Positions 1 to 7,983 of a DNA stretch of 64,000 nt are shown piece after piece. Under the pieces are notes generated by a model that had not been told where the DNA came from, ran no database searches, and was given only the letters and a program-made list of their open reading frames with translations. The translations under genes and the position numbers were made by a program. Every line of letters starts with the position of its first letter. The first letter of the stretch is position 1. Source of the stretch: Frondihabitans sp. PhB188 (GTDB taxonomy: Bacteria; Actinomycetota; Actinomycetes; Actinomycetales; Microbacteriaceae); contig NZ_RJUO01000002.1 of NCBI RefSeq assembly GCF_003752365.1, positions 1 to 64,000 on the forward strand, in the 5' to 3' direction.

Positions 1-120
<120 letters not shown>

Positions 121-1087
121 CTCTTGGTTCCTCCTGACCAGGAACTGCGCCCGTGAGGCCCTAACCCCGAACCGTGGCGCCTGCCAGGTCTGTGCAATGC
201 TCGCCGGTCAGCTAGGTGCCGGCCATGTGTTGCCCTAAAGGCACGGGCACGGGCCCTATTTCGCGTCGTGGCTTGCGGTTGTGTGATGCACGATGCGGTC
301 ATGGATGACTCCATCACCGCCATCTGCGCCGTTGTGCCGGCCCACCCCCGCTACACCCCGAACCAGTTGGGTGACCACCGTCGACGCAACTCACATCGTC
401 CCCGAACACTGGCTCGCCGACCAGATCAACCAGGCCAACACCGGTAGCGACGTCTTCCTGAAGCCCCTTAGCGACGGGGGGCCCAGTCTCGGTGTCCGCG
501 CATCCTCCTACCGCACCGCGGGAGGATTCCTCTAGCCAGCAGCCCGAGGTCCTCGACCTCCTCACCCGACTCCACCACACCCACGCACGGATTACTGCCG
601 CGTAACCAAAACGCCTGCCACGTCGAACCAGCATCGAACAATATCGCCAGCGGCAGTGAACGTTTTGCCGCGATTTGTGTGCCGACTGGCTTCTCGTCGG
701 TACGCCAAACGATGCTGTCGTCGAGGCGAGACGACAGTGGATGGATCCCGAAGTAGGCCTTCACGTCAGCCGGGGACGCGGAGAGGTCCGGGAGCAACAC
801 ATGGTCTGGGAATCACCTGCTAGTAAATAATTTCCTGGGCCGCTACCGCACCACTGGAGCGAACATCCACCCGCCATGCGCAGCGTGGTCAAAATCCTTC
901 AGAAAACCGCGAGGGGATCGGATCCGCACGTATGCACCCAAGGACGTTCGCGCGTCTGCCCGCCGAGCTTCCCATTAATTCCAATCCGCATTCCCGTACC
1001 GTCGCGCCGAACCTCTCAACCCGGTCAAAGCACAACCATGCCCGCTTCTCGCGGTCTCGACATGAATGAGCCATGGCGACGCCCATC
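121..1087. other. No confident gene; possible decayed remnants
   Basis: Short open frames exist on both strands (for example + 293-535 and - 468-800), but none has a ribosome-binding site, a recognisable domain or a start that fits a neighbour. The reading frames break every 100 codons or less. I see no terminal inverted repeats or transposase motifs. The stretch may be the degenerate flank of the accessory region. Confidence 0.4.
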
Positions 1088-1117
1088 TTGACAAAGCAAA
1101 GCTCGGTTTCCTAAAAT
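1088..1117 (+). promoter_or_regulatory. Candidate sigma-70-type promoter
   Basis: A perfect -35 box TTGACA (1088-1093) is followed after 18 bases by TAAAAT (1112-1117), five of six matches to the -10 consensus, in a locally AT-rich stretch. Transcription would start near 1124 and give the downstream transporter gene a leader of about 280 nt. No regulator has been tied to it. Confidence 0.5.
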
Positions 1118-1273
1118 CGACAACCGAACCTTTCTTTCTGCAAGGGTTCACGGGTCTACACGATGCAAAGGCGCAGGCAATGACGGCAAAACTTCGGCGA
1201 CGCACAGCCGCCTGCGTGCGCCGTTGCATCCCCGCCCGATTCGCGTTGCCAAGCGGAACCTTGCTCGATGTTC

Positions 1274-1290
1274 GGGGCGCTCCGCGCCCC
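1274..1290 (+). promoter_or_regulatory. Leader hairpin
   Basis: A perfect 7-bp stem, GGGGCGC / GCGCCCC, encloses a three-base loop between the candidate promoter at 1088 and the start codon at 1404. No U-tract follows, so it is not a typical intrinsic terminator. It could be an RNA processing or regulatory structure in the long leader. Confidence 0.3.
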
Positions 1291-1403
1291 GCTACGGGTA
1301 CGCAAATTACCCCTCTGCGACTCACGCACCGGCACTCCTCGACCGAGCGCCTGCGCAAGGGTAAACCCCGATGCCTTTTTGTTCCTCTTTTGACGGGAAA
1401 AGC

Positions 1404-2900
1404 ATGACTGTTCAAGCAACCCCTGCGGCCGTGGCCGTGAGGCCGTTCGGTTTCCGCGACAAGTTCGGTTACGCGTTCGGTGACTTCGGCAACAACACCC
1501 TCATTGCCCTGGTCAACTTCTTGTTTTTGAAGTTCTATACCGACGTGATGGGGGTCGACGCGGCGCTCGTCGGCATCGTCTTGACGATCGTAGCCATCGG
1601 AACGATTTTTGCGAATATCGTCATTGGGCAGCTGGTGGACCGGTCGAAGACGACGAAAAACGGCAAATTCCGGCCCTGGATCTTGCGCGTATCCGGACCT
1701 TTCGCGGTCATGAGCTTCCTGCTGTACGCGAATTGGCTTTCCGGGGCGCCTCTCGGAGTCAAGATCGGTTGGATGATCGGTTCCTACATCCTTTGGTTGA
1801 GCGTCTTCTACGGCTCCATCGAAATCCCCTACGGCGCTCTCCCGTCGGTCATGACCAACAACCCCAACGACCGCATTAAACTTTCGAACTACCGCAACTT
1901 GGGTGGATCTTTCGCCATCGCGATCGTCAGCATCGTCATTCCGCTGCTGGTGTATTCCACCGTCAAAGGGAACTCGGTTCTGTCGGGCACGAAGTTGATG
2001 TGGTGCGCGTTGGCTGTGTCGGTGATTGCTTTCGGGTCGTACATGATCACCTACTTCCTCACCACCGAACGGGTGCGAAGCAGCGAGTCCACCTCAACGC
2101 GCATCGATATCAAAGCTGTTGCAAAAGCCATCTTGGTGAATCGGGCGTTGCTCGCGATCGTGTTCGTGGTGATGATCCGGGAGCTCTCGAACACCAGCCT
2201 GCAGGGCATGGCCTCCTACATCTACCCGAACTACTTCAACGACCCCGCAGCGCAGTCCCTCGCGGACCTACTGTCCACGGTTCTGGCGTTGTTGGTGTTT
2301 TTCTTCATGGGCAGGATAGGAATCCGGTTTGGCAAGAAGGAGACCGTGGCCGTGGGGTGCCTCCTGATCGCCGCGTCGGAGTTCACGGCGTTCATCCTCC
2401 ACACCCACAGCCCTTATGTCTGGATCGCGTTCTACCTGATCAACACCCTGGGTATCGGCGCGTTCGGCGCTCTCAGTTGGGCGTTCATCACCGACATCAT
2501 CGACGACACCCAGGTGCGCACCAACCGAAGGGCAGAGGGAGCCGTTACGAGCGTCTACACGATGGCCACTCAGATCGGGCAAGCCCTTTCGAGCCTCGTC
2601 CTCGGCTTCATGCTCAGCTTCATCGGCTACACGCAAGCCAACGCGTTCAAGACCTCCACGGTCAACGGCCTCTACGACATCGCCACCCTCGTGCCGATGT
2701 CCGGCTTCATCCTCACCGCCCTGATCCTGATCATCTTCTACCCGCTGAACAAAAAGCGCGTCAACGAGAACGCCGTCTTCCTCGCCGAGCACCACCCGGA
2801 GCAGAACCTCGAAAACGACGTTCTAATCGGTCAGGACGGCAGCGAGTTCGGGACCGGAATCGCACCAACGGACGAGCGCATCCCCAAGGCGGACATCTGA
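1404..2900 (+). CDS. GPH-family sugar/glycoside:cation symporter
   Basis: This 498-residue polytopic membrane protein of the glycoside-pentoside-hexuronide (GPH/MelB-UidB) branch of the major facilitator superfamily should import a glycoside or related small molecule with a cation. Family signs are the N-terminal FGYAFGDFGNN stretch, the VDRSKTTKNGKFRPWI loop between helices 2 and 3 (GPH proteins carry D-x-x-x-x-T-x-x-GKFRP there) and IPYGALPSVMT after helix 4. I chose the ATG at 1404 because the conserved N-terminus begins just after it; an in-frame ATG at 1371 adds eleven residues unlike the family. It is the first gene of a same-strand run whose other members suggest an aromatic or glycosylated phenolic substrate, but the substrate is not readable from sequence. 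Confidence 0.85.
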   Translation: MTVQATPAAVAVRPFGFRDKFGYAFGDFGNNTLIALVNFLFLKFYTDVMGVDAALVGIVLTIVAIGTIFANIVIGQLVDRSKTTKNGKFRPWILRVSGPFAVMSFLLYANWLSGAPLGVKIGWMIGSYILWLSVFYGSIEIPYGALPSVMTNNPNDRIKLSNYRNLGGSFAIAIVSIVIPLLVYSTVKGNSVLSGTKLMWCALAVSVIAFGSYMITYFLTTERVRSSESTSTRIDIKAVAKAILVNRALLAIVFVVMIRELSNTSLQGMASYIYPNYFNDPAAQSLADLLSTVLALLVFFFMGRIGIRFGKKETVAVGCLLIAASEFTAFILHTHSPYVWIAFYLINTLGIGAFGALSWAFITDIIDDTQVRTNRRAEGAVTSVYTMATQIGQALSSLVLGFMLSFIGYTQANAFKTSTVNGLYDIATLVPMSGFILTALILIIFYPLNKKRVNENAVFLAEHHPEQNLENDVLIGQDGSEFGTGIAPTDERIPKADI

Positions 2901-2955
2901 TGCAGACCACCTACTCGCCACGTGTCGCCTCCCCGTCGATCGGAATAGGATACCT

Positions 2956-4218
2956 ATGAGCTCCGCTGGAACCTTCGTCCGTATCGGGCGGAACATCCCC
3001 GCCGTCCACTACGTCCCGGACGCAGGGTCGAACAAGTCCGGTATTGCCGTTCTCGTCATGCACTCCGACGCCGACTACCTCTCGTTCTCCGCTGGCCCCG
3101 AACTCAGCGCCCGCGGCTACCAGGTGTGGTGCGCCAACGTCAGTGACAGCCGGCTCAGCCTCGATGCGAAGATCGCCGAAACAGGGCAGGTCATGGACTA
3201 CCTCCGCGACCAACCCGACGTGTCCACGGTGATCCTCCTCGGCCACAGCGGCGGCGGCACCCTCCTCAGCGCTTTCCAAAACATTGCCGAAAACGGCCCG
3301 TCCGCTTTCCGGGGCCCCGAAAAGTTAGTCGCCTGCTCCGCCGATCTCACCGATCTCACTCCAGCGGATGGGCTGCTGCTGGTCGACTCGAATTGGGGCA
3401 ACGGCGCGATGCGCCTGTTCAGCCTCGACCCCGCCGTCATCGACGAGTCCAGTGGCACCCTGATCAACCCCGACTTAGACCTGTTCAATCCTCGCAACGG
3501 CTTCGACCCTCATGGATCGACGTACAGCGAGGAATTCATTCGCACCTTCCAGCGCGCCCAGGGTGAGCGCAACAACCGGATCATCGACCACGCCTTGGAG
3601 CGTCTCGCCGTCATCGAATCGGGACGCGGAAACTACGCGGACGACGAACCTCTGACCATCCCTGGCGCGGAGCAGGGGTTCCGCAACAACAAGTTGTATG
3701 CCCAAGACACCCGGCTGATGTCCCACACCCGCGAGCCCCACACCCTGATCCGCGCGAATGGTTCCGTCACGAAAGAGACGGTGGTCTCCCTACGCGGCCC
3801 AGAGAACACCAAGACTCTGACCGATTCGTACTGGGACGGTGCTCTGCACACCACGGTGCGGACGTTCCTTGATTCGTACGCGGTCCGGACCACTGCCGCC
3901 TACGGGTACGACGACACGACCGTGCGGGGCATCGACTGGGCCTCCAGCTACAACTGCACCACCGGTAATGTCAGCGGAATCTCCGTGCCGCTTCTGACGA
4001 TGGGGATGACAGCCGGGTGGGAATTCGCGGCCTCCGAAACCATCTACGACCACTCCACGAGCAAAGACAAAACCGTGGCGTACGTCGAGGGGGCCGACCA
4101 CCTGTTCCGTCCCTCCCCCGCCATCGCGCATCACGGGCTTCCGGCCGGGGACACGATCGCGCACACCTACGACTTCATCGACCGGTGGGTCAGCGACCGC
4201 GAACCGTTCTTCGACTAA
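2956..4218 (+). CDS. Alpha/beta hydrolase
   Basis: The 420-residue soluble protein has an alpha/beta-hydrolase fold. The nucleophile elbow GHSGGG puts the catalytic serine at residue 98, and the terminal histidine is probably in VEGADHLF near residue 379. The usual strand-7 aspartate is not obvious: the equivalent segment reads LLTMGMTAGWEF, so a glutamate may serve. At 420 residues it exceeds the common 270-300, with an inserted cap between the elbow and the C-terminal strands. There is no signal peptide. It follows the transporter by 55 bases and could cleave an ester, a thioester or a C-C bond. Cluster context makes an acyl or ester group on a phenolic plausible, but that is inference. Confidence 0.75.
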   Translation: MSSAGTFVRIGRNIPAVHYVPDAGSNKSGIAVLVMHSDADYLSFSAGPELSARGYQVWCANVSDSRLSLDAKIAETGQVMDYLRDQPDVSTVILLGHSGGGTLLSAFQNIAENGPSAFRGPEKLVACSADLTDLTPADGLLLVDSNWGNGAMRLFSLDPAVIDESSGTLINPDLDLFNPRNGFDPHGSTYSEEFIRTFQRAQGERNNRIIDHALERLAVIESGRGNYADDEPLTIPGAEQGFRNNKLYAQDTRLMSHTREPHTLIRANGSVTKETVVSLRGPENTKTLTDSYWDGALHTTVRTFLDSYAVRTTAAYGYDDTTVRGIDWASSYNCTTGNVSGISVPLLTMGMTAGWEFAASETIYDHSTSKDKTVAYVEGADHLFRPSPAIAHHGLPAGDTIAHTYDFIDRWVSDREPFFD

Positions 4219-4318
4219 CCCCATCCTTCAGGGTGCGTGCGCCAAGACGCCGGATCAGCACCGCACACGGCATTTCCTCACTGCGCCTGAACTGGGCCTC
4301 GTAACAGATTGGAACACC

Positions 4319-5119
4319 ATGCTTGACCTCACTGGCAAGACCATGATCATCACCGGCGGCGCCGGCAACAACGGTCTCGCGATCGTCCGGATGGCTCTCG
4401 CCAACGGTATGAATGTCGCGTTCTTGAGCTCTTTCCACGGCAAGGCGCAGGACGCTATCGCAAAGCTCGACCCGAAGTACGCCGACCAAGTCATCGGCTT
4501 CGCGCAGAATCCCGAAGCGCGCCTCGCCGAAAACATCGAGTGCGACCCGAACCTCTATAACGAGACGACCACGCAGGAGACCGTCCTCGGCTGGATCCAC
4601 GACCGGTTCGGCAGCATCGACGTCGTCGTCAATGGCTCGGGGGGCCACGACCGACACAATCTGGAAGAGACCGACAAAGCGGTCTGGCACCACTCGATGG
4701 AAGTCGTCGAAGGCGCCTTCTTCAACACCAAGCTCGCCTTGCCCTACTTGAAGCAGTCCAAGGCGCCGCGAGTAATCAACATGACAACCGTCGATGGCAA
4801 AGCCGGCGGCTGGTACTTCAACCCCTCCTTCGCCGCTGCTCGTGGCGGGATGATCTCCCTCACGCAGGAGATGGCCAAAGAGCTCGGCCCGCACGGAATC
4901 ACCGTCAACTGCGTCCTCACCGGCCACATCGAACAAGACGTCCCCGACGAGGACGTCCTCCCCGATGCCATGCGCGAGGAGCTTCTCGCTCGCACGCCTC
5001 TTGGTCGCCTCGGCGTCCCCGAGGACATTGCCGGCGCTGTGAACTTCCTCGCCAGCGACGAAGCCTCCTTCATCACCGGCGCCGTCATCGACATCAACGG
5101 CGGCATCATCACCGCATAG
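4319..5119 (+). CDS. SDR-family protein with substituted catalytic residues
   Basis: This 266-residue Rossmann-fold protein of the short-chain dehydrogenase/reductase family shows the cofactor motif TGGAGNNG (12-19), the strand-4 motif VNGSGG (near the usual NNAG) and the C-terminal FITGAVIDINGG typical of FabG-like SDRs. The active site is unusual. Where SDRs have YxxxK this protein has F171-A-A-A-R175, and the catalytic serine region reads INMTTVDG, so Tyr, Lys and Ser are all replaced. It may bind NAD(P) without classical reductase chemistry, or use another acid/base as the 2,4-dienoyl-CoA reductase branch does. It lies between the alpha/beta hydrolase and the two PhlG-like genes. Confidence 0.8.
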   Translation: MLDLTGKTMIITGGAGNNGLAIVRMALANGMNVAFLSSFHGKAQDAIAKLDPKYADQVIGFAQNPEARLAENIECDPNLYNETTTQETVLGWIHDRFGSIDVVVNGSGGHDRHNLEETDKAVWHHSMEVVEGAFFNTKLALPYLKQSKAPRVINMTTVDGKAGGWYFNPSFAAARGGMISLTQEMAKELGPHGITVNCVLTGHIEQDVPDEDVLPDAMREELLARTPLGRLGVPEDIAGAVNFLASDEASFITGAVIDINGGIITA

Positions 5120-5159
5120 CGGCCCCACCCCAGCGCCGACTCTTACGAAAGGAACGATC

Positions 5160-6008
5160 ATGACGACAGGACACGACACGTACAAGGTCCCTGAGCTCTC
5201 CGAAGAGGAGCAGAAAAAGCCCCTTGCTCGCTTCTACACGGACTACCCGCTGCACCTGCCCTCGCCCCTCGAGCGGCAACTACTGGAAGGCGGCCCGATT
5301 AACTCCGCCAACGCCATCCCGGCGGAGGACTGGCTGAGCCTCGTAGACCGAAACATCTACGAACTGCCGGCATACGGGTACTGCATGATGCCGGACGGAT
5401 CCGGCTTCTACATCCAGTACTCCACCACCGATGAGACCTGGGACCCGGCCTGGCGGCGCTGGTACGGGCCGTGGATGAACTACAAGAAGGAGGGCGTCGA
5501 CTATCCCGATGGCAACCTCCGGTACAAGATCTGGATGCCTGCCGACCACTTCGACCACGAGTACGTCAACGGCAAGGACGCCGCTGAAGGCATCCGTTCC
5601 GTCGAGACCCTCGACCTCGGGGCCTCAGGTGACCCGCGACAGGGCATGCCGTCGATCAACCACGACATCGACCTTCGCGACTACGGCCTCACCGAAGAAC
5701 GCCAGGCCGCCCTCACCGCAGCAGGCATCCGCCTCACCGCCGTCTGGGAGGAATTCGACGGTCCGGGCCACCACCTGGTCCTTCGGATGTCCCGCCCGGG
5801 CCCCCTGGGCGGCACCGAGAACATCAACTGCGAATGGATCGGCTGGTGGGCCAAAGACGGTCAGATCGTCCGCGACGAAGACACCCCGGTCAACGAGACC
5901 TACCTCAAAAATGTCCTCGCTCACAACACCGTCGAACGCGCACACCTCGTCCAAGTCCTCCCGGATCTGTACGCCGAATACCACGACCAGCCCATCGACG
6001 CCGACTAA
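5160..6008 (+). CDS. DAPG/phloretin hydrolase-like zinc protein, copy 1
   Basis: The 282-residue protein resembles the 2,4-diacetylphloroglucinol hydrolase (PhlG) and phloretin hydrolase family, Bet v 1-like zinc enzymes that hydrolyse a C-C bond between an aromatic ring and an acyl group. PhlG binds zinc through His129, Glu160, His270 and Glu274. Matching residues here are His130 (or His133) in PADHFDH, Glu149 in SVETLD, and the H-x-x-x-E pair His255/Glu259 in AHNTVE. Length matches PhlG (about 290). A good RBS, AAAGGAA, precedes the ATG at 5160. The paralogue starts 52 bases downstream. The fold and metal site are well supported; the true substrate is not known. Confidence 0.8.
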   Translation: MTTGHDTYKVPELSEEEQKKPLARFYTDYPLHLPSPLERQLLEGGPINSANAIPAEDWLSLVDRNIYELPAYGYCMMPDGSGFYIQYSTTDETWDPAWRRWYGPWMNYKKEGVDYPDGNLRYKIWMPADHFDHEYVNGKDAAEGIRSVETLDLGASGDPRQGMPSINHDIDLRDYGLTEERQAALTAAGIRLTAVWEEFDGPGHHLVLRMSRPGPLGGTENINCEWIGWWAKDGQIVRDEDTPVNETYLKNVLAHNTVERAHLVQVLPDLYAEYHDQPIDAD

Positions 6009-6060
6009 GCGCACGCACCGCTTCCCGCCTCGCAGAGATCTACCCAGAAAGGCACCACCC

Positions 6061-6939
6061 ATGTACTACAACATCCCCAAAGAACGCATCGAGACCGACG
6101 ACCCGAGCATCATCCCCGTCAAGCAGAAACTCTTCCCTGAAGAAGAGGCCATGCCGCTGGCGAAGTACTTCCACAACTACCCCCTGCACATGCCGACCCC
6201 AGTCGAAATGCAGATCGTCAACGGTGGCCCGATGAAGGTCGAAGATGCCATTCAGCCGCACGACTTCATGAACCTGTTGAAGCCCTACGGCTACGACAAC
6301 GTCGAGCTCGGTTACTGCATGTTTGAAGACGGCTCCGGATACGTCGCCACCTACCGTGTCCGTCCCGCGCACATCACCGCGGAAATGGAGAACTGGTACC
6401 GCAACTGGCGGAATCTTAAATCAAAGAGCATGGTCCCGGGGCAGGGGAACCTGCGCTACAAGATCTGGAGCCCGGCGGATCACTTCGACCACTACTACAT
6501 CAACTGGGAGAACGGTTCGCAGGGTATCCACACCACCGAAAGCCTCGACCTCGGTGAGGGCGACCGGATGTACGACACCATCCGTCACCAGTTCGACCTC
6601 CGCGACTTCGGTTTCACCGACGAGTGGGCGCAGGAGCTCAAAGACGCCGGTGCCACCAGCACCGGCAAAGGGTCTTTCGAGACCTTCGACGAGCCCGGCA
6701 GCCACCTGTGCCTCGCCTACTCACGCCCCGCGCCGCTCGGCGGCGTCGAAACCCGCAGCCGCGAGTGGATCGGTTGGAAACCCGTCAACGGCAAACTCGT
6801 CCGCGACGAGACGACCCACTGCACGGAGGAGTACCTGCGAAAGGTTGTGATCCACACCCTCGTCGAGTGGGAGCACCTCAACACGTACCTCCCCGACCTG
6901 TACGCCGAGTACCACGACCAGCCCATCGACGCCGACTAA
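6061..6939 (+). CDS. DAPG/phloretin hydrolase-like zinc protein, copy 2
   Basis: A 292-residue paralogue of the preceding gene with the same ligand pattern: His141 (or His144) in PADHFDH, Glu160 in TTESLD, His265/Glu269 in IHTLVE. The two proteins align over their full length but differ in most positions, except for an identical last 14 residues (LYAEYHDQPIDAD plus stop context, 41 of 42 bases shared). The RBS is AGAAAGG. Two copies with intact metal sites suggest either a heteromer or two enzymes for successive or related acyl-aromatic substrates; both options are inference. The C-C hydrolase family assignment rests on the H-x-x-x-E and upstream His/Glu pattern. Confidence 0.8.
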   Translation: MYYNIPKERIETDDPSIIPVKQKLFPEEEAMPLAKYFHNYPLHMPTPVEMQIVNGGPMKVEDAIQPHDFMNLLKPYGYDNVELGYCMFEDGSGYVATYRVRPAHITAEMENWYRNWRNLKSKSMVPGQGNLRYKIWSPADHFDHYYINWENGSQGIHTTESLDLGEGDRMYDTIRHQFDLRDFGFTDEWAQELKDAGATSTGKGSFETFDEPGSHLCLAYSRPAPLGGVETRSREWIGWKPVNGKLVRDETTHCTEEYLRKVVIHTLVEWEHLNTYLPDLYAEYHDQPIDAD

Positions 6940-6954
6940 CTACCGGACTCCTTC

Positions 6955-6986
6955 TGCCGGGTAGCTGCAGCAGCAGTTACCCGGCA
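6955..6986 (+). terminator. Intergenic hairpin, terminator or attenuator-like
   Basis: The inverted repeat TGCCGGGTA / TACCCGGCA (9 bp, 14-base loop) sits in the 97-base gap between the second hydrolase gene and the flavin-reductase gene. It lacks a U-tract, so it may only reduce read-through or protect the upstream mRNA. Confidence 0.4.
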
Positions 6987-7035
6987 CCGCCCTCGACCGG
7001 TGCATCTGCTCGGTCACGCCAAGAACAGGAACACC

Positions 7036-7983
7036 ATGACAACAGCAGACGACAGCAACGCCCCTGCGCGTGACCGGACCGACACCGACCGCAACGCCCG
7101 CGGGACGCGGTCCGATCGCGGCGAACGAGGCGAGAGTCGCGGGGAACGGGGCGAGGGTCGCGGCGAACGAGGCGAGGGTCGCGGCGAACGAGGCGGAGGA
7201 CAGAATGAACGCAGGGGCGGCCGGGACGAGCGGGGTGGTGGCCGGAGGCGTCTGCCCCACCGGAAGGTCACGGTCCGCTCAGCCACACGTCTGACGGACC
7301 ATATGGTGCGGATCGTGGCGGAGAACGACCTGCAGGATTGGGAAGTGACCGGTCCCGGCGGCCACTTCAAGGTCTTCATGCTGCAAGACGACGGAGAGCA
7401 GGTCGCCCGCACGTATACCGTCCGCAGCTTCGACCAGGAGCAATCGCGGCTCACCATCGACTTCGCGATCCATGCCGACGGTCCGGCCACCCGGTTCGCG
7501 TCTTCGGCGAAGCCCGGCGATCAGTTCGAGGTCTCCGCAGGAAGCCGGCCAGGCTTCCAACCTCGCCCAGAAAGCGAGTGGACTATTCTCATTGCCGATC
7601 AGTCGGCGCTTCCGGCGCTGTGTGCCATCGTGGAAACCCTCCCTGCAGGGCATGAGGTGCATGCCCTGATCGAAGTTCCGAGCCTTAAAGAGACAGTTTC
7701 TGTCACGTCACCGGCCACTGTGGAACCGCAGTGGATCGTTGAGTCGGAGGAACCGTGCGCACGGTTGGTGGATGCCGCTCTTGGTCTTGAACTGCCCGAC
7801 GGTGACGGAGAGATCTGGGTCGGCTGCGAGGCAGGGGCCATGCGGTCGATCCGACGCCATCTCCTTCTTGAGCGTGGCCTCAGCAGCCGCGACGTCTACA
7901 CGCGTGCGTACTGGAAACGCGGTGCCGTAGCCCACACCGATCACGACATGGGCGAAGAGATCGTGGGAGCGAACAATGACTGA
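7036..7983 (+). CDS. Siderophore-interacting-type FAD reductase with Arg/Gly/Glu repeat tail
   Basis: A 315-residue protein whose residues ~74-305 match the siderophore-interacting protein (SIP/ViuB) family, FAD-dependent reductases that release iron from ferric chelates. Visible marks are GGHFKVF, the flavin motif ARTYTVRSF, and the C-terminal GCEAGAMRSIRRHL followed by AYWKRG. Residues ~22-71 are a low-complexity tail built on four RGERGEG-type heptads. I chose ATG 7036; the GTG at 7000 upstream lacks support. It overlaps the next MFS gene by 8 bases. In this cluster it could reduce a ferric complex of a phenolic chelator, or serve as a general NAD(P)H-flavin reductase. Confidence 0.8.
   Translation: MTTADDSNAPARDRTDTDRNARGTRSDRGERGESRGERGEGRGERGEGRGERGGGQNERRGGRDERGGGRRRLPHRKVTVRSATRLTDHMVRIVAENDLQDWEVTGPGGHFKVFMLQDDGEQVARTYTVRSFDQEQSRLTIDFAIHADGPATRFASSAKPGDQFEVSAGSRPGFQPRPESEWTILIADQSALPALCAIVETLPAGHEVHALIEVPSLKETVSVTSPATVEPQWIVESEEPCARLVDAALGLELPDGDGEIWVGCEAGAMRSIRRHLLLERGLSSRDVYTRAYWKRGAVAHTDHDMGEEIVGANND

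Noticed and set aside
293-800. Overlapping open frames on both strands near the contig start, one reading VDATHIVPEHWLADQINQANTGS
   Set aside because: No RBS, no recognisable domain, and sequence quality nearby is poor. It may be a transposase or other gene remnant, but I cannot name it.
876-1415. Open frames on both strands before the GPH transporter
   Set aside because: Basic, low-complexity translations with no starts or domains; a promoter and leader explain the region better.
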